Source: Anaspis maculata (taxonomy: Eukaryota; Arthropoda; Insecta; Coleoptera; Scraptiidae). From it: a stretch of 64,000 nt of DNA. Location: NCBI GenBank assembly GCA_949128115.1, contig OX421962.1, forward strand, positions 36,293,745-36,357,744. The letters run 5' to 3'. Position 1 is the first letter of the stretch. Each line of letters opens with the position of its first letter. Under the pieces are notes generated by a model that worked only from the letters and a program-made list of their open reading frames with translations, had not been told where the DNA came from and did not search any database. Position numbers and translations under genes: made by a program. Positions 56,565 to 64,000 of the stretch are shown here, piece after piece.

Positions 56565-57136
56565 ATGAAAAAGATCATTGTTCATATTTCAAAAGCAAAT
56601 TTGGAATACTGGTTTTTGATGGGATTTTTGATTTTTTGTGATAATTCGATGTACCGCTCGCTTGTAAAATGCTCAAGCATAGCATAACAACAGCCATAGG
56701 CTTGGTCAGAAAATAGCGGTGTTTTTCGAAAAAAAATTGAAATGTATGAAACAATATTCGTATTGTTAAATCTGGGTAGTCAGAGAAGCGGTGTTTTTCG
56801 AGAAAAAATTAAAATTGTGAAGAAAATTTGAATTTTTCAAAATTTTAAATAAATACATACACAATTTCTTTATAAACCCATGTAAAATTACCATTTTTTC
56901 TGTAATTATCATTGATCCACGGGTTTTAATAAAATCTACGTTTACAGAAAAACACGAAAATGACGTCTTAATTTAAATGTAATTTTCTCCCGGTCGTAGG
57001 AAAAATAGTGTACGTAACTCACCGTGAAGTGTTTTAGTTTCATTCGTGTGATTTCTGCACTTTGCTGCGCCTCGTGCATCAACTTACACACTCATGTCTA
57101 ATGTATCACTTTCCGTACTTGTTGCGTAATGTACTA
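56565..57136. other. AT-rich DNA, no gene recognised
   Basis: Contains two partly repeated segments (agcggtgtttttcgaaaaaa near 56715 and 56789), a local duplication of about 70 bp. No coding frame. Confidence 0.4.
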
Positions 57137-57138
57137 AT

Positions 57139-57500
57139 ACCGAGAGTTCATAAATTAAATGGGTCAAGGGTGCCTGTGAATTCAAAAACGTCTGTCGAAA
57201 CTAGCGTAATCCTTTTGTAATAAATTTGTCAAACTTTGACAAGTTACGTCCCATATTATCTATATCTGATCTGCCATAAGTGCACGAGAATACTTCAAGT
57301 TCGAAAATACCCCTCGATCATGTAGGTTTTGTGCCCTGCCGTGAACACTACATTGGAAATGTTCCGAAAACGAAAACGGCCACTGGTTTGACAAATTACG
57401 ATAACCAAAAAAAATCAGACATCAAATGAACGATGCTAGTTCCGACAGATGTTTTCAAAGTCACAGGCACCCTTGACCCATTTAATTTATGAACGCTTGG
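57139..57500. mobile_element. Inverted-repeat element with 70-bp arms and TA flanks
   Basis: The left arm (ccgagagttcataaattaaa, tgggtcaagggtgcctgtga) mirrors the right arm (tcacaggcacccttgaccca, tttaatttatgaacgcttgg) almost perfectly, then through tctgtcgRaactagc. TA lies at 57137-57138 and 57501-57502. About 360 bp, non-coding. Confidence 0.8.
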
Positions 57501-57652
57501 TATAATAGGGCATCTCTATCAAGTACCTATATGTTTTTATCGTTATTTTCTCCCAGGCCCTGTTTTCGAAAGCAAAGGATATCGACAAGTTGAAAAGTTA
57601 CCCTAGTCATTAGAGTGATTAGTCTCTCCACATTTCAAATGTTTGAACACAG

Positions 57653-57836
57653 AGACGACAAAGTGACTTTATGTGGAGCATATAGGTTACTGATAGGAGC
57701 AGAGAGCTGTGCTTATCAAACTCCAAACTCTACTGTGTATTTACCATTTGTATCTTCTTGTGTTAGCAGCCTTGCAGCCACCATAGCACCAGCTCTTTAT
57801 ACGCTGCATGAAAGGATCGAAGAAGAAAGTCATCCA
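57653..57836 (+). CDS. Candidate internal exon, unknown protein
   Basis: An acceptor-like tttgaacacag ends at 57652 and a consensus donor, cca|gtgagt, is at 57837. The 184 nt between are open and encode RDDKVTLCGAYRLLIGAES, then AYQTPNSTVYLPFVSSC and a helical-looking end with ALYTLHERIEEESHP. The acceptor tract is only moderately pyrimidine-rich. No family was recognised. The frame stays open past the donor to 57965, so an unspliced short frame is an alternative. Confidence 0.25.
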
Positions 57837-58061
57837 GTGAGTGAGATTGAGCTTTCACCCTCTAATTCCCATCTCCCACCATCACAGATCTGCCAATACC
57901 GGTTGCTGCTCTATACTTTGTATACCCAAATGAAATCACTTGCGACAAAATTATTGTACGAATGAGAATGAAACTGTTAAGACTTCTATTCTTCCGAGAT
58001 TTAATTTTGGGCTGCACATAGGAGGATGACATTGATGACACCAAAAACGTGTCTACCTATA

Positions 58062-58167
58062 GGCTGTCTGATTTCTACATGATTCTAGTGGGCTGCGATT
58101 CAGGCCGCGATCGGCCGATGGCGACCAGAAACACAGCCCACTAGAATCATGTAGAAATCAGACCGCC
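58062..58167. mobile_element. MITE with TATA/TA duplication
   Basis: A 106-bp unit with nearly perfect 34-bp inverted ends: ggctgtctgatttctacatg, then attctagtgggctg, and their reverse complement. It is flanked on both sides by TATA. Confidence 0.8.
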
Positions 58168-58198
58168 TATACCTATCCCGACGAATTCTGGATACACC

Positions 58199-58276
58199 GG
58201 TTCCTCCGCCAATTATGCAGCTGTGTGTCTTAGTCGCGCGTCTTGATCTCCAGCGAGTTTCGTTACACTGTTCCCT
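58199..58276 (-). repeat. Diverged coding-like repeat, copy 2
   Basis: Partner of 30752-30830. On the minus strand it keeps the EQCNETxxRSRRxTKTHxC..GGG pattern. It lies between two mobile elements. Confidence 0.4.
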
Positions 58277-58295
58277 GGGCCGGTGGAAACCTATA

Positions 58296-60150
58296 CAGGT
58301 GTCCCGACATTAGCCTGCCATACTTCAGCAGTAGATTCTACGATGAAAAATTAGAAAAAAAGTTCATATAAACTTGGGTCGAAAAATGCTCCATGAGGGA
58401 GCTACAGCCCCCTGAAGGTGGGTCCCTTATAAGATGGTTTTTATTCAATATCTCAGAAACTAGTTGGAGCAAGATAATTAAATTTGGCATGCACCCAGAA
58501 GTTTTTATGCTTAACAAGGTGGGGCAGAAGTTATTTGAAAAATTTGCCCGGGAGTGGGATAACTAAGTAAGAGACGGGGTAAAAATCACCTCAACTTTTT
58601 TTGTGTATGTTTTTTCCCAGATTTTATGTAAAATTATGAAATTTCAAGGTGTTTTACGGTAAAAAGATACTTTTGTTGAACTTCGATGCCTTACCCCGTT
58701 TTCGAGTAAAATCGTTTTGAATTTTTTTTGCAGACTGAAGAATCGATTTTGTGGACGATCGACTTTCTTCTGGTTCCAAAATGATCACTGAGTTTCGATG
58801 AGCGTAGTTAATGACCAAAAACAAGGAGAAAGTTCACATGAACATAAGCCGTAAAATGCTTTATAAGAGGGCTACAGCCCCCTAAATGTGTGCCCCGGAA
58901 GATGGTTTTTATCTATTACTTTCGGGACTGGTTAGGACAAAATGACGAAATTTAGCAAATACACTGAAATTTTTATGCTCAATAAGATGGGGTAAAAATC
59001 ATCCCAACTTTTTTGTGTGTTTTTTCAGAAGTTTGTATAAGAAATTATGAAATTTAACCCGTTTTCGAGTAGAATCGTTTTGAAATTTTTTGCATGCTAA
59101 AGAATTGAATTTGTGGACGATCGACTTCGGAAAAGTTACCATGAATTGGACATAGGCCGAAAAATGCTTTATAACGAGGCTACCTCCGCCGAACCCCAAA
59201 ACAGGGGCTGTAGCTCCATTGTGAAGTATTTATGACCTATCAAGGTGGATTTTCTTTATAGTTTTAGCCGTAGAATACGCCTATGGAATACTCAGGGCTG
59301 ATTTTGGAACCAGAAAGAAGTCGGTCTCGTAAAACACGGAAATTTCATAATCTTGCACGAAATCTTGGAAAAAGTTGAACACAAAAAATTTGAAGTAATT
59401 TTTACCCCGCTTCTTTCCGGGTTACATCATCCCCGGGTAATTTTTCTAATGATTTTTACTATCTTACCATGGATAAAAATTCTAGGGTACTTATTGCTAA
59501 ATTCCGTCATTTTGTCTAACAATCTTCGGAGGTAATAGATAAAAACCATCTTCGGGGGCACACATTTAGGGCCCCCTTGAAAAGCATTTTTCGGCTAATG
59601 TTCATAGGAACTTTTTTCTTATTTTGTGGTTGTAGTATACGCTCATGAAATATTCAGGGCTGATTTTGAAACCAGAAAAAAGTCCATTGTCCACAATTTG
59701 ATGATTATTCAGCATGCAAAAAAATTTCAAAATGATCTTACTCGAAAATGGGGCAAGCTATGGAAGTTCAACAGGAGCACATTTTTCCGTAAAATATCCT
59801 GAAATTTTATAACTTTGCATTAAATTTCTCAAAAAAACATACACAAAAAAGTTGAGGTGATTTTTACCCCACCTCCTAACAAGTTATTCCGTTCCCGGGC
59901 AAATTTTTCAAATGACTCTCAACCCATCCTAATAAGCATAAAAACTTCTGAGTATGTGCCGAATTTCATAATTGTTCTCCAACTGGTTTCGGAGATATTG
60001 AATAAAAACCATCTTCAGGGACCCACCTTCAGGGGGGCTGCAGCTCCCTCACGAAGCATTTTTCGACACAAGTTTATGGGAACTTTTTTTCTTATTTTTG
60101 ATCGTAGAATCTGCTGCTGAAGTATGACAGGCTAATTTAGGGACACTCTG
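58296..60150. mobile_element. 1.86-kb foldback element of mirrored tandem units, copy 3
   Basis: The ends caggtgtcccgacattagcc and (inverted) cagagtgtccctaaattagc are flanked by TATA on both sides (58292-58295, 60151-60154). The left half has direct units, each with gctacagccccctRaa..gatggttttta, then a ggggtaaaaatca / ccaacttttttgtgt block, then the strings gttttcgagtaRaatcg and gtggacgatcgac. They begin near 58370 and 58850, with a partial one near 59150. The right half repeats the units in inverse (near 59580 and 60030). No protein frame was found. Confidence 0.8.
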
Positions 60151-60313
60151 TATAGCGCTACTTCCCTGCCCTGTACCTAACCTGTATGAGCGGCTTATAC
60201 CTATATTTTCGATCATCAGGTGCAATAAAAACGTATTTCTATCCAATCCTATTGAATAATGCACGCATTATCACGCGCATACATGCCTGCATTTTTCAAT
60301 AAGACTGAATAAA
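60151..60313. other. Short non-coding interval
   Basis: No feature seen between the foldback element and the next MITE. Confidence 0.4.
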
Positions 60314-60443
60314 GCATAGTATTCTACTCGCGGGTAATGGCTATTACTTATTCGGATGCTTTACGACACTCGCCAAGGCTCGTGTTGGCAAACTGCATCC
60401 TCATGAGTAAGAAGCAATCATTACCCGCTTGTTATACTATTGC
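60314..60443. mobile_element. MITE-like element with gcatagtat ends
   Basis: The left arm (gcatagtattctactcgcgg, gtaatggctattactta, ggatgc) mirrors the right arm (gcatcc, taagaagcaatcattacc, cgcttgttatactattgc). The core tcgccaaggctcgtgttggc is a weak palindrome. 130 bp. Confidence 0.65.
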
Positions 60444-60870
60444 ACTACCTATATCAAAAGCCCTTGGGTAAAAAAGTCGTCATGGCAACGAGAGCTCTTT
60501 GAAATTTGATCCGTCAGAGTCAGAGGGGACGTCACCTTCTATTTTGACGCAGCTACTTGATGCGATGCAAAAGCGATAACCTGCCACTCGCCGGCGCCGG
60601 TGCCATCAGGGTCCCTAACTATGCGCGCCTCTGCCCCCCTCCCGCGGACCGTCCTTTGCTCTGTACAAACCCTCAAAGGCTATGACCTGGTTAAATTCCA
60701 GAATGTCAAGCTGCTTTCTTGGGGCACAGCCTACCCCAATTCCGAATTTTGTCGATCGCATGGTAGATAGTGCGACGTACAACCAAGTAATCAGCGCTGC
60801 CGTGGCAATTTTTCAACGACTCAATAACTCGAAATTTTCAGTTTTGTACTAGCCAGTGCAAAAAACATTG
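60444..60870. other. GC-rich interval, no gene recognised
   Basis: A GC/CpG-rich patch at about 60580-60660 may be regulatory. No coding frame was supported. Confidence 0.35.
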
Positions 60871-60982
60871 TATGCACCTTGGGCTAAAGTGCGTTTTCCC
60901 TCCTTGTGCTTGCTTCCCTCGGCCTACGGCCTCGGTCGCAATCTCGCACAGCGGGGAAAAAAGTGGCACTTAATGCCCGCAT
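60871..60982. mobile_element. Short imperfect inverted-repeat element with palindromic core
   Basis: Imperfect arms (tatgcaccttgggctaaagt against aagtggcacttaatgcccgcat) surround ctcggcctacggcctcgg, a palindromic core. The arms match only about 60-65%. Confidence 0.4.
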
Positions 60983-61681
60983 GGTACATAAATAACTATC
61001 ACGTTCCTACACTCTTAGGCATTGTAAATTATAAATTCGTAAAAATATAGGTTATTGTTAGTGAAAATTTTGCCTTATTGACGTAAGATTGAAGTGTGTA
61101 AAATATTACTAAGTCACGTCGTGACCTCTCTGCAAATTACAAAAAATCCTTTAAAGTTGACCAAGGTAACAAAAAAAGACATAATTCAAGTGAACTTTTA
61201 CGAAAGGTGGGGTGATGGAAAGCGGCATCATCGCAGGGTTGCAGTACTTATGTAAAATATTTACAAAAACACTGTAAACTTTCTCCAAATGATAAGTTGT
61301 TATACAAGTTCACAAATTTCCGTGTAGTCTACAACGTCTACACTTACGTCTACAAAAATAACATGATCGTAATAAAAATTTACATGTATTTTTTTGACAG
61401 AGTAGACTAACAAATCCTTAACTAGGGGGAGATTTATTTCCGGATCTCCTTATCTTATCTTATCTCAAATGACTAGTCTTTTCATTGTCTTTTTTGTCGA
61501 AGAAGTAACTTAGAATTGTTATTTTACTATAGAGTGAAATCACGAGAAATGTCTCAGATGTCAGATCTCACTGAAGGTACAACGTATCGCAACGTAGAAT
61601 ATGGGAACTTTTTTTGTAACAAAGGATTGCAAGTAACAAACTCGTGAAGTTTTAGGTTGAAAGTTACTTTATACGCCGTAC
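60983..61681. other. AT-rich DNA, no gene recognised
   Basis: No frame above 64 codons and no repeat seen. Confidence 0.45.
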
Positions 61682-61686
61682 ATCAG
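61682..61686 (+). repeat. Target-site duplication ATCAG, left
   Basis: Direct copy of 62654-62658 at the solo LTR edges. Confidence 0.9.
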
Positions 61687-62653
61687 TGTTAGCGCGGTAC
61701 ACATAAAGACGGCAGCCTTCCGATGAAGGCTGCATTAAAACAATAACTCTTGGATTAGGAAAGCAGCAAGCGACAGTCAGAAATAAAATTCACAACAACA
61801 ATCAAAAACTTTAATGCAAAACAAAAGAAAAAAAACACAAACAGACAGAATTACAAAACAATAAAAAAAAAACAATGTGAATTAAATGAAATGAAAAATC
61901 CGAGTGGTTCTGATCGGGGGCAGATTCGCTGGCGCCGAGTGGCGTCCTGAAAACGAGACGAACTGCACTGAAGGTATACACCCCGGCAAACGGGAATAAA
62001 CGGTAAATGGTAAAAACAATGGAAAATATGGAACTTACGGGATCTTATTCGGTGGCGGCGTCGTCCTGGCGGAGTCCGAAGGCGGCGTCGTGGTGGATGG
62101 CCGTTCTGGTGGTGGATTTCCTTTTGAAATGCACGAGTGCCCGTGTTCGTCACCAAAATGGCGGACGAACGACTCGATCCCGTCCGAAACTGGAGCTTTG
62201 TGTGCGGCTGGCTGGTCCAAGCCGCTCCCCGGTGAAAGCGGTGAAAACTGCCGCTTTCTGGACTTGGAGATGCTGCAGAGATCCTCCAGGAGTCACTATC
62301 GGACGCGATGGGCCTTGGATGGGCTTCTGGTCGAGTACGAATGTACGCCGATGGCACGACAAGATGGCCGCGAGAACGATGACCAAAAAAACGACGGCGT
62401 GGCTTCCCGCTCGACGTACGGAGATCGACACCGCTTCGAACGAAGCGGCAAAGGCACGAGCGGAAAGAAAGCCGAAGAATGCCGAAGACGGCCGAAGAAA
62501 GTGCTGGAGCTCGTTTACGCTTGCGCCTGACAGCCAAGTGCCAGGCACACCGAACAGGGGGTGAGGGGTGAGGACTTCGACAACACAGGGATATTTTGGG
62601 TTGCATACCCTCAGTGCACACGAATGCAGTTTTCAATGAACGGGGCCGAGACA
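61687..62653 (-). mobile_element. Solo LTR of the BEL/Pao element (967 bp)
   Basis: Full-length LTR, about 99% identical to the two LTRs of the complete element and in the same orientation. It is flanked by its own 5-bp duplication ATCAG and has no internal region attached. An intra-element LTR-LTR recombination explains it. Differences are scattered, for example ttcctttt for ttcctggt near 62120, atcctcc for ctcctcc near 62281, an extra base after the A-run near 62391, gacacc for aacgcc near 62428, and ttcgacaac for ttggacgac near 62577. Confidence 0.95.
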
Positions 62654-62658
62654 ATCAG
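62654..62658 (+). repeat. Target-site duplication ATCAG, right
   Basis: Direct copy of 61682-61686. Confidence 0.9.
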
Positions 62659-64000
62659 TGTGCCGCAAGCTTCCTTATATTATAGGAGTATAGGCAGCTA
62701 CGGAGGTGTTTCACGGAACTTCACTTTGTAGTTTGTATTGTAAAAAATGAGACTTATTAAATTTTTTAAGTACCTGGGCAGGTAGATAGTTAGGTACCCA
62801 CTTATTTTAGATTAACGGTCTAATTTCTTTGACTAGCAAAGAGTGAATTTTTAAAAGCCAAATAAATAGTGAAGCAACGACCATCCAGTACTAAAAGCGA
62901 AATGAATATTTGTTCAACTTTAAACGCTAGACTGGTCAATGGACTCAACTTCAATGCCAAAGCGAGAAATTGATAATTTCGGTACACTTTTCACGATCGG
63001 CGTTATATCTACTTATCTACCCGTGTCTAATTTATTGTTATATCCGCGCTCTCTGCGTCCATCCAGCAGAAATATTGACTTCACAACTTAGCAAGCTATT
63101 GTATAGTGTGCTAAATGTCATTGAAAACATTCCTTTTAATTTACACTAATTAGTACCCAAACATAAAACATGATTGACTGCGTCAATATTATTTTTTCAA
63201 AAAGCCCCAGCGCGAAGATGCATCGAACCTAGAATTACAAGTCACCCGGCAATAAATTACGGAACGTAATCCCATAAAATTCTGCAGGTCAGTTATAAAT
63301 TACATCACCCTTTTTCTTTGTTGCTCCTTTTGCCAATGTCTGGCGCTGTTCAAACGACGGCGCGCGGGTTTAAATTAGGGTTCCCAGGCCATGGCATATG
63401 AATCACCATCAAGAGCCATTTAGTTTTTCTGCATCGGGTCAAGGTTTGTCACGACAAAAAAAATAAAAATTACGCCTGTTGTGTTTTTTTTTTACCTGTG
63501 CCTTTCAGTTCTGCCCAGTCTCTGTCATTTCATCGTCGCCATATCGATGATTTATCTTGCCGACTTTGAGTGAGTGGTTCTGCAGAAAGGTTTCTTCCGG
63601 CTCGTGATTGATGCGAACCTGTCAAAAATCAATTTTTACCTCGAAAAGTCTCAAGTGAAAATATTGACAAAGGGAGTGAAAGGGGCAGACGTAGCCGGCC
63701 CACCTGAAGACTTAATGTTTATAGCTCTGAGCAAATTATAGTGCGTCCTGCTTACAATGTTTACAGCAACACAATGACTATAATGAATAGTATATAAGCT
63801 GGTAGTATACTATTCGAGAATTAAAAACGAATCGCTCTGTTATTATGTTCTATAATAATAACCTGTACGGCATTCTAAAGATAGAACAACGCAACCCGTC
63901 TCCACATGGGTCTTCACTCTACCCCATAATTAGTGGGCGTCTCTGGATTTAAATTAATTACAACAATACTGTCGACGAATATTCCGAATCTCTGGTCAAC
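62659..64000. other. AT-rich DNA, no gene recognised
   Basis: No long open frame in either strand and no repeat recognised to the window end. Confidence 0.45.

Noticed and set aside
1..64000. CRISPR array, bacterial operon, rRNA genes
   Set aside because: No regularly spaced identical repeats with unique spacers, no ribosome-binding-site-led gene clusters and no rRNA-like stretch were seen.

Overview
The window is eukaryotic nuclear DNA, most likely from an insect. Genes are sparse, plausible exons are bounded by GT/AG sites, tRNA-headed SINEs and TA-flanked inverted-repeat elements are frequent, there are many short taggtacct / acctacctac runs, and one element is an intact BEL/Pao retrotransposon. 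A hemipteran would fit, but nothing here fixes the order or species. No bacterial operon, rRNA gene or CRISPR array was seen.

The only certain complete coding unit is the BEL/Pao LTR retrotransposon at 48462-55959, on the minus strand. It has 966-bp LTRs that read as identical, a 5-bp target duplication (ACATG), a primer-binding site matching the 3' end of tRNA-Tyr, a polypurine tract and one unbroken 1742-codon Gag-Pol frame (gag, zinc knuckles, protease, RT, RNase H, integrase, DUF5641). A 967-bp solo LTR of the same family, with its own 5-bp duplication (ATCAG), lies 5.7 kb downstream at 61687-62653. The insertion therefore looks recent, and at least one sibling was removed by LTR-LTR recombination. 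A second, unrelated solo LTR (283 bp, ATAC duplication) is at 26051-26333.

Most remaining recognisable content is non-autonomous mobile DNA. There are two tRNA-derived SINE families (7239-7425; 10101-10260 and 45465-45622). A 1.07-kb element has 256-bp inverted repeats (8165-9237), and a 1.9-kb near-perfect palindrome with tRNA-like ends lies at 13018-14944. Three foldback elements are built of internally repeated, mirrored units (20670-21693, 33551-34453, 58296-60150). A degenerate minisatellite is framed by inverted arrays (6069-8115), and about ten short inverted-repeat elements (MITE-like) occur, several flanked by TA.

Host-gene content is small and mostly inferred from splice signals and frame. 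The best candidate is a first coding exon at 32106-32327 (68 codons, phase 0, GTGAGT donor). Less certain are exons at 26777-27074, 44033-44186, 46380-46591 and 57653-57836, a compact unit at 11444-11889 with a signal-peptide-like exon and a truncated THAP-like zinc-finger fragment, and a decayed minus-strand coding remnant around 29009-29530. None could be assigned to a named gene. Long stretches hold nothing recognisable and may be introns or intergenic DNA.
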